A stretch of 47,443 nucleotides of DNA from a virus. Position 1 is the first letter of the stretch, and every line of letters starts with the position of its first letter. The notes beneath the pieces were generated by a model that saw only the letters and a program-made list of their open reading frames with translations, was not told the DNA's origin and did no database searches. The translations under genes were made by a program, and so were the position numbers. The DNA lies in IMG/VR virus record IMGVR_UViG_3300010430_000083, positions 1 to 47,443 of that record. The stretch is one strand, 5' to 3'. Below are positions 20,695 to 30,101 of the stretch, in pieces.

Positions 20695-21221
20695 ATTATC
20701 TAAAAGAAAATACAACAGGTATCGACACACCTATAAAAGGGTTGCAAACTTACTTATACGATAGTTTAGTTTGTGATTGGTCTTTAGATCGGTTTGACGC
20801 TTACGGACGAGTTTATAAGAATAAGCGAGATAGTAAGATTGTACCAGAGTATTATGAAAATAACAGAGAATACAAAGAAGTTTTACTAGATGATACTAGA
20901 GACGGTATTATGTTTTTCAGTCCTAGTGACATTACTAATGCTTACGGCGATTTATTGATACAAGAGTGTGATATAATATTCACATTCAATCTAAAAAGCC
21001 TAAGTTACAGCAATGAAAGAGAGGACGAAGAAGTAAGACAAAGAGTACTGTTTTTGCTTAACAGTTACCCACGTAAACAAGAAGTAAAACAAATAATAAC
21101 GGGTTTAAAAAACGTTTATAGCGACTATAATGGTGTGCAAGAGTATTTTTATGATATGCAAGATTTTCACCATTTTAAAATAACATTAGAATTAAGATTT
21201 AATAATAATAATTGCAAATAA
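20691..21221 (+). CDS. Tail completion / terminator-like protein
   Basis: About 176 residues from TTG 20691, which overlaps the TGA of the previous gene (TTGA); no better start exists. An alpha-beta protein (NYLKENTTGIDTPIKGLQTYLYDSLVCDW..., ITLELRF). Its place between connector and tail tube suggests a tail-terminator or neck role. It ends 1 nt before the tube gene. Confidence 0.55.
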   Translation: MNYLKENTTGIDTPIKGLQTYLYDSLVCDWSLDRFDAYGRVYKNKRDSKIVPEYYENNREYKEVLLDDTRDGIMFFSPSDITNAYGDLLIQECDIIFTFNLKSLSYSNEREDEEVRQRVLFLLNSYPRKQEVKQIITGLKNVYSDYNGVQEYFYDMQDFHHFKITLELRFNNNNCK

Positions 21222-21222
21222 T

Positions 21223-22161
21223 ATGGCAGTAGATTTAAACGCATTTGGTAACTGTACTTCTGATAACACAGGTAGTGCGCAAGGTCAATGCGACATAGTA
21301 AAGTTCGGTGACTTAATAGGATTCACACCGTATAAAAAAGGAACTTCCTACGATATTACAGACGGTAACGCTGCATTTGGTGAGAGTGAATACAAAAACT
21401 CTGTAAAGGCTTTAAATGCTTTTCCTTATGTAAGTGATTTATATGATTTCACTCAAGACACACCAGAGAACGAAAAAAACACATCTTCAACAGGTGTATT
21501 AACTGAAATTAGAGCAGGTAAGCCACAATTTAGTTTCATGTATAGAGGTGGTTCTTGTCAATCTAAATCGTTATTTAACAAAAGAGGTGACTCTATTTGG
21601 GATTACGCTTTAGTATTTGAGCAAGGGATTTTAATGTGTACTAATGCAGCAGGTGACAAATTAAAGCCATTTGATGGTGGTATGTTATCGGTTGAGACTA
21701 TGAAGTTAGTACAAGGTACAGACCCACAAATGACAACCGCTATAATTCAGTTGTTAGATGCTATTGAATTTAACGAAAGACACGTTTTCTTACCATTCTC
21801 TAAGGTTGGTGATATTGACGAGATTAAAGGTGTAATCGAAACATCTATTACAGTAGATGCAATTGCAGACGCAGCTACAGAATTTAGTTTCTCAGTTGTT
21901 TCTAATTGTAACAAAGATAGTGTTATATTAGATTTAGAAGATGAGACAAACTATGTATTGCTAGGTACACAAGCAAGTGCAACAACTATTTCAGCGGTTG
22001 CATATAACGCAAGTACAGGTAAATACACAGCGACGGTAAGCCCTGCATTAGCGAGTGGCGACACAGTACAGATTAAGTTATCAGACGGTACTTATGACGT
22101 AATTGAAGACACGGTTGGAAACCTTTACAAAGGTATTTCTAACACGGTAACGGTAAGTTAA
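21223..22161 (+). CDS. Major tail tube protein with C-terminal Ig-like domain
   Basis: 312 residues. Residues ~1-225 are a tube-type beta fold, with FMYRGGSCQSKS and KLVQGTDPQMTTAIIQLLDAIEFN. Residues ~228-312 form an extra beta domain with repeated strands (VLLGTQASATTISAVAYNASTGKYTATVSPAL), an Ig-like decoration common on tail tubes. It is followed by a Rho-independent terminator, as for a highly expressed structural gene. Confidence 0.72.
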   Translation: MAVDLNAFGNCTSDNTGSAQGQCDIVKFGDLIGFTPYKKGTSYDITDGNAAFGESEYKNSVKALNAFPYVSDLYDFTQDTPENEKNTSSTGVLTEIRAGKPQFSFMYRGGSCQSKSLFNKRGDSIWDYALVFEQGILMCTNAAGDKLKPFDGGMLSVETMKLVQGTDPQMTTAIIQLLDAIEFNERHVFLPFSKVGDIDEIKGVIETSITVDAIADAATEFSFSVVSNCNKDSVILDLEDETNYVLLGTQASATTISAVAYNASTGKYTATVSPALASGDTVQIKLSDGTYDVIEDTVGNLYKGISNTVTVS

Positions 22162-22186
22162 TCCTTCCTAATTCCTTAATAGCGAG

Positions 22187-22216
22187 ACCCTGCCCTAGTT
22201 AGGGTGGGGTTTTTTA
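22187..22216 (+). terminator. Rho-independent terminator after the tail tube gene
   Basis: accctgccct (about 22187-22196) pairs with agggtggggt (22201-22210) over 10 bp with two wobble pairs and a 4-nt loop. T residues continue to ~22216. The next ATG (22219) begins 3 nt later, so downstream tail genes depend on read-through or another promoter. Confidence 0.75.
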
Positions 22217-22218
22217 AT

Positions 22219-22671
22219 ATGAATTACATCGCACCAATAGAGAAGAAAGCAAAGTCACGTTTAAGCGAGATACAGATATTAGTCGGTATAGCGTTAAAAG
22301 AGCGTGAGGATTGGGTGCGTAATAAGATTAGAGCAAGGTGGAAATTAGGAAAGAAACCAGACGGTACGTTTATAGGAACTTATAGCACGTCTTCAATGGG
22401 TGCTGAATATGCGTTCTTTAAAAACCAAATTAATCCAAGTGCAGGATTGGGACAAGTAGATTTAACGTTAACAGGTGCGTTAGGAAAAGGGATAAAGATA
22501 AGTAGTTTTAACGACAAAGCCGAAATATACTCAACGGATGAAAAATATGATGATATTGTAAGCAAATACGGCGATTACAACTTCAATATAACCGAAGAAG
22601 AAGAAAACGAACTGTTTACTTATATCTACGACGATATTAACACGAAATTATTAAATTACATTTATGGATAG
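22219..22671 (+). CDS. Tail-module hypothetical protein
   Basis: A 150-residue basic protein; ATG 22219 is chosen over an upstream non-ATG frame inside the terminator. MGAEYAFFKNQINPSAGLGQVDLTLTGALGKGI in the middle recurs in Bacteroidetes phage structural clusters. Probably a neck or tail accessory protein. It overlaps the next gene by 8 nt. Confidence 0.55.
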   Translation: MNYIAPIEKKAKSRLSEIQILVGIALKEREDWVRNKIRARWKLGKKPDGTFIGTYSTSSMGAEYAFFKNQINPSAGLGQVDLTLTGALGKGIKISSFNDKAEIYSTDEKYDDIVSKYGDYNFNITEEEENELFTYIYDDINTKLLNYIYG

Positions 22672-22921
22672 CAGTAGATACAAAGAATTAGAAAAGGAAT
22701 ATATAGATATAAGACATAGATTAAAAAAGTTTTATGAAAACAAGGAAATGAATATTAATAAGTTATGCATGGAAGTGCCTAAATTTGTTCAAGATAGTAT
22801 TGAAAAAGATATTCATAGACTAAAAAAGATAGATAAGTTATTAAAAAGAGCTGATGAAGCATTATGCATATATACGAGACCTATAGGTAACTATAAATCT
22901 TCTATAAATAATTTTGATTAA
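22664..22921 (+). CDS. Hypothetical helical protein
   Basis: An 85-residue, strongly helical, Lys/Glu-rich protein (KELEKEYIDIRHRLKKFYENKEMNINK...). No family is recognised. It overlaps the previous gene and ends just before the zinc-finger gene. Confidence 0.6.
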   Translation: MDSSRYKELEKEYIDIRHRLKKFYENKEMNINKLCMEVPKFVQDSIEKDIHRLKKIDKLLKRADEALCIYTRPIGNYKSSINNFD

Positions 22922-22922
22922 T

Positions 22923-23171
22923 ATGGCTAAGAAAAAACAATGTTTTAGTTGCGGTAAGTCTTTCAACGGAAGCACAAAAGAAGTATTACAACTATTTAAA
23001 AAAGAATATGTAGAAAATGGCGTTGAGCGTTATTTCTACAGGAAAGAGAAGGACGGCGATATCTTTGTGATTAAGAAGATCCAGTTTAAAAAGGTATTTA
23101 AGGAAATAATTAAACCAAACTTTAAAAAAGGTGCTGAATATGCGCATATTTCGGAATATAAAAACGCTTAA
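22923..23171 (+). CDS. Small zinc-finger protein of the tail module
   Basis: An 82-residue protein from ATG 22923. CFSCGKSF at residues 6-13 is half of a zinc site; the partner Cys/His residues are not obvious. Basic, ending EYAHISEYKNA. It overlaps the next gene by 32 nt, in a position where tail chaperones often sit before the tape measure. Confidence 0.55.
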   Translation: MAKKKQCFSCGKSFNGSTKEVLQLFKKEYVENGVERYFYRKEKDGDIFVIKKIQFKKVFKEIIKPNFKKGAEYAHISEYKNA

Positions 23172-23814
23172 TTTATATAAAAGTTTAGATACTTTAAAGA
23201 TATTAACGTTCTGGAAGATAATTCAAGATAAAAATATCCTTTTGTTAGATAAAGACTATAAAGAAGGTAAAAAGTATTCAAAAAAGGATTTAAAGCAATT
23301 TAACGATGTTTGGGAACGATTATATGACGAGTATTACGAATTAAAAAACGACTCTAAAAGTAAATCTAAACTATCTAAATCATTCAAGGAATTAGAGATA
23401 AGAAGTAAGATAAAAGAAATTAAAGACTACATAGATTTCTTAATAAGTTTAGCAAAAGGAAGTAATGTAGTAGGGCAAGAAATTATAACAGAATACGAGC
23501 AACAAGTTTACGCTAATTTAAAACTGTTAGATAAACGCATTAAACCTAAACTATTTGATGGAATAGAAGCAAATGTAAAGTACCTAAACAAGTTTTTAAA
23601 CGCTTTAATAAACACTTATAATCGAGATAATGAAGATGCTAAAAGAGAAGTTGAAAAACAAATAAATAATGTTTACGAGGTTGTGGCAAATGCTGAAAGT
23701 TGGTTAGCGCCGCAACCAATACACATAAACGAAATGGTTGTTTCTCATTGGATAGCAATTGAGAAAATGATTGAAAAGAAACAAAAAGCACAGCAAAAAG
23801 ATGGCAAACGATAA
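23140..23814 (+). CDS. Hypothetical protein upstream of tape measure (possible tail chaperone)
   Basis: A 224-residue helical, Lys-rich protein from ATG 23140. TFWKIIQDKNILLLDKDYKEGKKYSKKDLKQFNDVWERLYDEYYELK near the start; NAESWLAPQPIHINEMVVSHWIAIEKMI near the end. Position directly before the tape measure suggests a chaperone-like or tail assembly role. It overlaps the tape measure start by 14 nt. Confidence 0.55.
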   Translation: MRIFRNIKTLNLYKSLDTLKILTFWKIIQDKNILLLDKDYKEGKKYSKKDLKQFNDVWERLYDEYYELKNDSKSKSKLSKSFKELEIRSKIKEIKDYIDFLISLAKGSNVVGQEIITEYEQQVYANLKLLDKRIKPKLFDGIEANVKYLNKFLNALINTYNRDNEDAKREVEKQINNVYEVVANAESWLAPQPIHINEMVVSHWIAIEKMIEKKQKAQQKDGKR

Positions 23815-26800
23815 TATTTTAAACGCTAAAAAGGTTGTTGATGATTTAACAAGTGCTTGGGATAAGCATATAGCAACATTAACTAAATCTACAGAAACTT
23901 TATCTAAATTAAATAAGGAATATGGTAAAGTACCAAGCGAATATATTAAAAGCGTAAAAGCATTAGAAGCTGCCGAAAGAGAGCGTGTTAAAACCCAAAG
24001 AGAGGTAATAAAAAACGACAAAAAGTTAGAGAAACTTGAAAGAGAACGCTTAAAAACCACACAAGCTAATACAAGAGCGCAAAAAGAAAATGATAACTCT
24101 ATAAAATCTAAGATACCAACACTTAGGCAATTAGCTAATTTGAATAAAAAAAATGCTGAAAGCACTTTTCAAATAAAAAACGCTTATGATAGATTAAGAC
24201 AAAGCCTTTTAAACGCTGAAAAAAAATATAAAGATTTAGCAGCTTCACAAGGATTATCTAATAAAGAAACCGTAAGAGCGCAAAAAGAAGTAAATAAACT
24301 ACGAAAAAGAGTTGACTCAATAAATCAGCCTATAGGTAGATTTAACGACCAAGTTGGAAATTATGCAAAAGGATTAAAAGGTTTAGGTGCTTCTTTTAGA
24401 AGTTTAATTGGTGCTTTTGGATTAACAAGCGGTGTTTACTTATTTGCTAACGCTATACGAAACACATTCAACAGACTTAGAGAATTTGATAAAGCTATGC
24501 AAAATATAGCGGGTATTATGAGGGTTTCAAGGTCTGAGATTAAGGACTTAGAAAAAGAGATAAGATTTGTAGCTTCAACAAGTATAAAAACCTCTAGGGA
24601 AGTAGCTGAATTAGCGGAAAACTTAGTGACATTAGGTAAAACAAAAAAAGAAATAAAGTTTCTATTAAAACCAGTTAACGATTTAGCTATAGGTTTGGAA
24701 ACATCTAGCGCAGAAGCTGCTGAATTTTTAATACAAACCTTAAATGCGTTCGGTGCTTCATCTGATGAAGCGGGTAGGTATGCAGATATAATAGCAGGAA
24801 TAAGAACTTCAACGAGTCTTGATTTTCAGAAAATGAGAGATTCATTCCAATACATATTGCCTGTATCTAGGTTATTAAATAAAGACTTAGAGTACACAGG
24901 TGCTTTACTTGGTGTTGTGGCTGATTCAGGTATAAAAGCAGAGCAAGCTGGTAGATTATTAGCATCTGCACAAATGAGATTATCTCAGTCTGGTAAAACA
25001 CTTCAAGACGGTTTAGACGATATAAATAATTTAATAAAAAACGGTGCTTCTGAGACTGAGGTGTTAGCGGAAGCAACAAGAGTATTTGGTGTTAATGCTG
25101 CAAAAGTCGGCGCTACCTTGGCGGTTGCTTCTCAGAAAGTTGCTCAATACGAAGAAAGAATAAGAAGTTCTAATGGTGCATTGAAAGACTTAACAGAAAC
25201 ACAATTAGAAAGTTTAGATGCTAAACTAAAAATATTAGATTCTACTTGGGAGAACTTTATACTAGGCATAGAAAGTGGTGACGGTGTTATTAGTAATTTC
25301 ATAAAAGGAAGTTTAACAACTTTAACTAATATGATTAACGCATTAAATGTAGCTACAAGAGGGATTTCAGAAACACAAAGAGACGCATCTTTTACAGATA
25401 TGTTTGATAAGCTAAAGAAAAGTAGTGTTACAGTTGAGGAAGCTGAAAAACAACTTCTTAATTATAGAAAAGCCATAAAGGCAACCGAAAAAGATGTAAA
25501 AGAAGTTGAAGAAAGTTTATTCTCAACGCATTGGGATAGAGCTGAGGCTAAAAGAAATTTAGGGTTTCTTAGAGGTCAAGCTGATGCATATAGAGAATAT
25601 ATAAAAGTATTGAAAGAATCTAAAAAAGAAGAAGACGAAGACAATGAGATTATAGAAGAACAAACAGATAATAGAAGAACATTAGCTGTTGTAATGAAAG
25701 AGTTATCAGACGAAAGAAAAAGATTAAAGGATTCAACTAAAGAAGAAGCACCAGAAATATTAAAAAATATAAGAGCTTTAGAGGCGGAAGCTAAGGCGTG
25801 GCAAAACGTAACGGCTAAAACTAAAAAGCAAAGAAGAGAGTTAAAGTGGCTTACAAATGTAAGTAAAGGATATACCGAAGAGTGGCGCAAGATGTTTGAG
25901 TTAGATTTCGATAAATTCAACGAAGATTTAAACGAGCAAGTAAAAGCAACTGAGCGTTGGGCTGCTGTAATGCGTAAACTACGTAAAGAAACAGAAACCT
26001 TTTTATCTGGCTTTACAGATGATTTTGTTAAAAACAGTCCTTTAAGTGGGTTAATGGTATTTGCCGACGGTACTTTTGAAACTTTAATGAAAGGTGCAGA
26101 CACAAGCTCTGAGCGTTTCGCGGTAGCATTTAACACAATAGCAGAAAGCGCACAACAAGCGTTTAGTTTTATTGATAGTTTATCACAAGCTAATTTTGAA
26201 GCGCAATATAGTAGATTAGAGCAACAAAAAAACATTGCTATACAGTTTGCAGGTGATAGCACAACGGCACAAGCGGAAATTGAAAGGCAATACGAAGAAA
26301 GACGTAAACAAATACAAATAAAACAAGCTAAAGCACAAAAAGACCAAGCGATATTTAATATCGGTGTAGATACGGCACAGGCTATAATTGCAACGTTAGC
26401 ACAAACACCACCACCTGCGGGATTACCTTTAGCAGCGTTAGTTGGTTCAATAGGATTAGCGCAATTAGTAGCTGTGCAATCTCAACAGATACCACAATTC
26501 TGGCAAGGTGGTGAAGTAGGTGGAATGCAGGATATAATTGTTAACGACGACCCATTTGGTTTAAAAGGCTCTAATTACAAAGAAGTAATAGAAGAGCCAA
26601 ACGGCAAACTTAATTTTCCACAAGGTAAAAATGTAAAAATGCGAGTTCCTAAAGGTAGTTATGTGCATCCAACTTACGACGCTTTCATTAACAGTTTAGA
26701 CAACGAGTTAATTAACAACAACATAATGCCAATAGGACAGTCTAATATAATGCCTATGATTATAAATGATGGATTAACCAAAGCGGACGTTATGGAAGTA

Positions 26801-26959
26801 ATGAGCGCACATGGTAAAGGTGTAGTTAGAGCGATTAACAACAAAGAGTCGTTTAAGTTTAACATAGACGAAAGAGGGATTAATAAGTACGTTGTAAAGA
26901 ACGGACAAACTCGTAAAATAATGAACGCTAGATATAGCGGAAAAGGAATAGGTGTATAA
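23801..26959 (+). CDS. Tail tape measure protein
   Basis: 1052 residues from ATG 23801. Long coiled-coil N-terminus (KVVDDLTSAWDKHIATLTKSTETL...), then a TP901-type core (AMQNIAGIMRVSRSEIKDLEKEIR..., LAENLVTLGKTKKEIK, ASSDEAGRYADIIAGIRTSTSLDF). Hydrophobic segments lie near residues 195-220 (LGASFRSLIGAFGLTSGVYL) and near 890 (GLPLAALVGSIGLAQLVAV). By the usual rule of about 0.15 nm per residue it would set a tail near 160 nm. It ends in TAATG with the next gene. Confidence 0.88.
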   Translation: MANDNILNAKKVVDDLTSAWDKHIATLTKSTETLSKLNKEYGKVPSEYIKSVKALEAAERERVKTQREVIKNDKKLEKLERERLKTTQANTRAQKENDNSIKSKIPTLRQLANLNKKNAESTFQIKNAYDRLRQSLLNAEKKYKDLAASQGLSNKETVRAQKEVNKLRKRVDSINQPIGRFNDQVGNYAKGLKGLGASFRSLIGAFGLTSGVYLFANAIRNTFNRLREFDKAMQNIAGIMRVSRSEIKDLEKEIRFVASTSIKTSREVAELAENLVTLGKTKKEIKFLLKPVNDLAIGLETSSAEAAEFLIQTLNAFGASSDEAGRYADIIAGIRTSTSLDFQKMRDSFQYILPVSRLLNKDLEYTGALLGVVADSGIKAEQAGRLLASAQMRLSQSGKTLQDGLDDINNLIKNGASETEVLAEATRVFGVNAAKVGATLAVASQKVAQYEERIRSSNGALKDLTETQLESLDAKLKILDSTWENFILGIESGDGVISNFIKGSLTTLTNMINALNVATRGISETQRDASFTDMFDKLKKSSVTVEEAEKQLLNYRKAIKATEKDVKEVEESLFSTHWDRAEAKRNLGFLRGQADAYREYIKVLKESKKEEDEDNEIIEEQTDNRRTLAVVMKELSDERKRLKDSTKEEAPEILKNIRALEAEAKAWQNVTAKTKKQRRELKWLTNVSKGYTEEWRKMFELDFDKFNEDLNEQVKATERWAAVMRKLRKETETFLSGFTDDFVKNSPLSGLMVFADGTFETLMKGADTSSERFAVAFNTIAESAQQAFSFIDSLSQANFEAQYSRLEQQKNIAIQFAGDSTTAQAEIERQYEERRKQIQIKQAKAQKDQAIFNIGVDTAQAIIATLAQTPPPAGLPLAALVGSIGLAQLVAVQSQQIPQFWQGGEVGGMQDIIVNDDPFGLKGSNYKEVIEEPNGKLNFPQGKNVKMRVPKGSYVHPTYDAFINSLDNELINNNIMPIGQSNIMPMIINDGLTKADVMEVMSAHGKGVVRAINNKESFKFNIDERGINKYVVKNGQTRKIMNARYSGKGIGV

Positions 26960-29625
26960 TGGAAGACTTTTTAGACTTTAAATTTTATCTAAACTTCAAG
27001 AACGAAGATAGTTTTGGACGTATAGAAATTACTGAATCGGTAGGTTGGGATGGTTCTAGTTTTGTTATAGAGCAAGAAAGCAAACGATACGGGCGTGATG
27101 CATATAAGATAAATGAAGAAATAAATTTAAAGTTCTATAAAGGTAATTTCGAGCCTTCAGAAATGCAAGTTATACCAAACGGAACTGTTATATTTCATCT
27201 AACACAGGGATATGATTGGTTAAGAGAAACTATCGATAAATGGGGTTTTGAAGCTAATATTGATTTTGAAGTAGAGTTGAATGGAATTTTGTTTATTCCT
27301 GCTAATTTAGATATACAAACAAGTGAAAGCGATGATTTAACATATTTAAGCTGTAAAGCCTTACAACAACAATCTAAGCAACTAATAAAAAGACGTGAAG
27401 GTATTGAAACCGATATATTCAGCGATGAAGATTTGGACGGAAACCCAGTAGCACCTGTAACGACTGAAAACATATTGGTTAAAGCAAAGCCAGTGGTTCA
27501 AAATAGTAAGTGGAATACACCTAAATCAATAGACCAAGATTTAACAATAAACCCATTACCAGACTTCTTCTATGCATTTAATTTTATAAATGGTGTTGAA
27601 AAAAGCAATATACAAAATACATTATCATACATACAAGGTGTAAAGAATATTTACAACGATTCAGATTACCCACAAATAGATGATTTTGTTTATATAGATG
27701 CGTTAAATAATTTAACAGACGGAAGTTTCACAATATCTAATGTAGATATAACAATAAGTTCGATAGGTTTTAGCTCTAATTTAAACAACTCTAGTTTTAA
27801 ATTCTATTATTACATAGGTAGTTCTTTTTCTTATGATGATAAAGTGTTAATATATTCAGAGTCTTTTAACTCATCGCAAACAACATTTAATTACAGTCCT
27901 TCTGATATAGTTATAAATGATGACATACCTTCGGGTAACAAGTTATATTTATGGTTTGAGTTTAAGCCTAATTCGGCAATATACACACAATATAACTTAA
28001 TATTTAACAACCTATCTGAAATAAATGCGACTTATACATCCACAGCAATAGACACAGTTGTAAAAGGTGTACGTTATATCGATGTTATAAAGGCTAATTT
28101 AGAACGTGTTAACGGTTATGAAGTGTTTGCACCTCGTTACGATGTAGGTGGCGAGTATTACGACCAATTTGCATTTACAGGTAATCTAATAAAACAGCGT
28201 GATGATGTAGCTTTTTCTGTTAAGTTTAAAGACTTAATGGAAGATTTAAGCGAACTTAACGCCGATTATCAAATTACGGATAAATTGTATATCGGTCAAT
28301 ATGTAGATTATTACCCTAATAAAGAAATAGGTGTATTTTTAACCTATCCAGATGATAGCTTTAAATTTACGTTTAATCAACGTTATGCTATTAATGAGTT
28401 TACTTTTAAATATCAAACTTATGAGCAGGACGATAGCGAGGAAAACACAACCGACGCAATACACACAGACACGCAATGGTTAACTTCTAATTTACAAGTT
28501 GAGAATACAAAAGAAGTTAATATTAAGTATATTCGTGACGCTTTTAAACTAGAGAAAACACGCAAAGACGCTTCAAAAGATACTACATCTACAACGGACG
28601 ATGATAAGATGTTCTTACTTGACGTTGTACCATTAGCACCAAGCGCAAGAGGCGGTTTTAGTGCTTTAATGACACATAACGTTAACGACGACGGACAAGT
28701 ACAATTATTAAAAGACGCTAATTTACCAAGTTGGGCGGTTTTAGGTTTTGGTGTTGATGGTAGTTTCTTTATTAACTCAGATGATAACAACGGCGAGTAC
28801 ACAGTCGCAGAGATTGAAAATACTATTATAACACTAAACCCAGTTGATCCAATTTCTCAAACGTTTACAGGCGAAAGTTACACCGAAGTAGAATATCCAT
28901 TTACCAATGTAGCATGGGTTAATAGAACAAATGAATGGTTAGTATTTAGCGAGAACCTACTTAATGCAGATAATTACGCTAATTTAAAATACAGTATAAA
29001 ACGTAACTTAGAAACTTGGAAGCCTTATATTGACACGGCTTTAATGTATAAGCCTAACGGAACGTTTAAGAATACTTATTTTAAGGATAATGGCGACGCA
29101 ATTACACGATTTGCATGGGAAGCTGAAAACGTACAAGAAAACGCAACCATAACCAAAGACGAGTTAACTGGTAAGGTTATAACGGCAAGACTTTATGAAA
29201 CTAGATTAGTAGCACCTTATGAAGATATGGTTAATGTTATTAATGCAATCGATACTATTAACGCTGATAATACGATAGGTGGTTTTTTAAGGTGTATCGA
29301 CAATAACGGTAAAGTAATAAAATTATATCCTCAGAAATTAGACTATGTACCAAGCACTAACGAATTAACGTTAACAGGTGAGGAAAGATTTGAGGGTAGT
29401 GGTGTAGATATAGTTGTAAGCGGTGACACGGTAACTATTAATGAAGTAGGTTATGATGTTAGCGTGTTAAGCAGTCCTTTTTACGAGTACGACGGTGACT
29501 ACTTTAAAATCTATGATATAAATAAACTACCAATAATTAATCCTACTAAATACGATGAAATAACCGTAAACGGATTAACTTTTGATAGTTCGGAAGATTT
29601 ATTGGATTATTTGGTTAATCTTTAA
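26959..29625 (+). CDS. Tail tip / baseplate-like structural protein
   Basis: 888 residues following the tape measure with a TAATG overlap. Beta-rich and acidic: N-terminal ~150 residues (GRIEITESVGWDGSSFVIEQESKRYGRDAYKINEEINL) resemble a distal tail protein. A long central beta region follows, and the C-terminus ends DLLDYLVNL. In this position such proteins form the tail tip to which receptor-binding proteins attach. No lysozyme or peptidase motif is seen. Confidence 0.62.
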   Translation: MEDFLDFKFYLNFKNEDSFGRIEITESVGWDGSSFVIEQESKRYGRDAYKINEEINLKFYKGNFEPSEMQVIPNGTVIFHLTQGYDWLRETIDKWGFEANIDFEVELNGILFIPANLDIQTSESDDLTYLSCKALQQQSKQLIKRREGIETDIFSDEDLDGNPVAPVTTENILVKAKPVVQNSKWNTPKSIDQDLTINPLPDFFYAFNFINGVEKSNIQNTLSYIQGVKNIYNDSDYPQIDDFVYIDALNNLTDGSFTISNVDITISSIGFSSNLNNSSFKFYYYIGSSFSYDDKVLIYSESFNSSQTTFNYSPSDIVINDDIPSGNKLYLWFEFKPNSAIYTQYNLIFNNLSEINATYTSTAIDTVVKGVRYIDVIKANLERVNGYEVFAPRYDVGGEYYDQFAFTGNLIKQRDDVAFSVKFKDLMEDLSELNADYQITDKLYIGQYVDYYPNKEIGVFLTYPDDSFKFTFNQRYAINEFTFKYQTYEQDDSEENTTDAIHTDTQWLTSNLQVENTKEVNIKYIRDAFKLEKTRKDASKDTTSTTDDDKMFLLDVVPLAPSARGGFSALMTHNVNDDGQVQLLKDANLPSWAVLGFGVDGSFFINSDDNNGEYTVAEIENTIITLNPVDPISQTFTGESYTEVEYPFTNVAWVNRTNEWLVFSENLLNADNYANLKYSIKRNLETWKPYIDTALMYKPNGTFKNTYFKDNGDAITRFAWEAENVQENATITKDELTGKVITARLYETRLVAPYEDMVNVINAIDTINADNTIGGFLRCIDNNGKVIKLYPQKLDYVPSTNELTLTGEERFEGSGVDIVVSGDTVTINEVGYDVSVLSSPFYEYDGDYFKIYDINKLPIINPTKYDEITVNGLTFDSSEDLLDYLVNL

Positions 29626-29642
29626 TTATTAAAAAAACCTAT

Positions 29643-29717
29643 CTATTTGTTTTTGCTAACATAAGCACCTACACCAAAACCTACTAAAAAACCTGCAACC
29701 CATATTAATATATCCAT
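29643..29717 (-). CDS. 24-residue single-span membrane peptide
   Basis: MDILIWVAGFLVGFGVGAYV followed by SKNK: one glycine-rich transmembrane helix with a short basic tail. Similar very short peptides recur in Bacteroidetes phages. It is the last gene of the minus-strand island, converges on the tail tip gene and follows attC-like site B4. Confidence 0.5.
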   Translation of the reverse strand: MDILIWVAGFLVGFGVGAYVSKNK

Positions 29718-29723
29718 AATAAT

Positions 29724-29751
29724 CAAATTATTTTTTATTTAAAATTTACAA
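29724..29751 (-). promoter_or_regulatory. Possible minus-strand promoter for the 24-residue peptide
   Basis: On the minus strand, TTG (29751-29749), an 18-nt spacer, then TAATTTG (29730-29724). The -33 element is part of the right core of site B4. A partial match only. Confidence 0.35.
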
Positions 29752-29801
29752 CTCAGTATATACGCCATACAAGTACAGGCGAATATACGGTAGTTAGCAA
29801 A
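29744..29801 (-). repeat. attC-like site B4 (minus strand)
   Basis: On the minus strand, the left core TTTGCTAAC (29801-29793) includes the stop of the gene 29794-30018 and is an exact complement of the right core 29967-29959. The stem 29788-29778 pairs with 29766-29756: 10 of 11 positions, 11-nt loop. The right core is GTTGTAAAT (29752-29744). No closing core is seen further on, so this is the end of the island. Confidence 0.62.
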
Positions 29802-30018
29802 CATTTAAAGCGTCACACATCGATTGTGCTTGTTTTCTAACTCTGTCTAAATCCACATTATCCATTGTGTACATATGACATACTACATATTTTTCATTCT
29901 CATTTACAATGGTTATTTGCGTGTAATCGAATAAGTCTATGTCTACAACTTTAAACGATTTGCTAACAACGTGTATATCACATTGCTTTTTTGTGCTTAA
30001 TTCTTTGTTATTTTCCAT
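29794..30018 (-). CDS. Hypothetical protein crossed by an attC-like right core
   Basis: A 74-residue protein. The N-terminal MENNKELSTKKQCDIHV comes from the loop of site B3. From codon 18 (GTT, G at 29967) the C-terminal module (SKSFKVVDIDLFDYTQITIVNENEKYVVCHMY...) is cassette cargo closing at 29793. STKKQCDIHVV parallels STKEQCAIHNVV of 11807-12082. The C-terminal part is beta-rich; function unknown. Confidence 0.65.
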   Translation of the reverse strand: MENNKELSTKKQCDIHVVSKSFKVVDIDLFDYTQITIVNENEKYVVCHMYTMDNVDLDRVRKQAQSMCDALNVC

Positions 30019-30101
30019 TTTTTATTTGTTTAATTATTAAAATTTTCTGTTTATTTACTCGCAACGTGGCATACACAACAACGTTATATAAAATAAAAGT
30101 T
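29959..30101 (-). repeat. attC-like site B3 (minus strand; loop contains the start of the next gene)
   Basis: On the minus strand, the left core AACTTTTATTTTATATAAC (30101-30083) pairs 17 of 19 with the right core of B2. The left stem GTGTATGCCACGTTG (30076-30062) pairs with CAATGTGATATACAC (29985-29971): 15 positions, two G-T and one mismatch. Three bases later the right core GTTAGCAAA (29967-29959) is complementary to B4. The loop contains the ATG at 30018, and the second GTT (29967) is in codon phase. Confidence 0.75.

Noticed and set aside
22923-23814. Programmed frameshift joining two tail chaperone frames
   Set aside because: The downstream frame is +1, no clear slippery heptamer is present in the 32-nt overlap, and both genes have their own ATG.
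25576-26262. 228-residue minus-strand frame under the tape measure gene
   Set aside because: Ser/Leu/Phe-rich shadow of the coiled-coil coding sequence.
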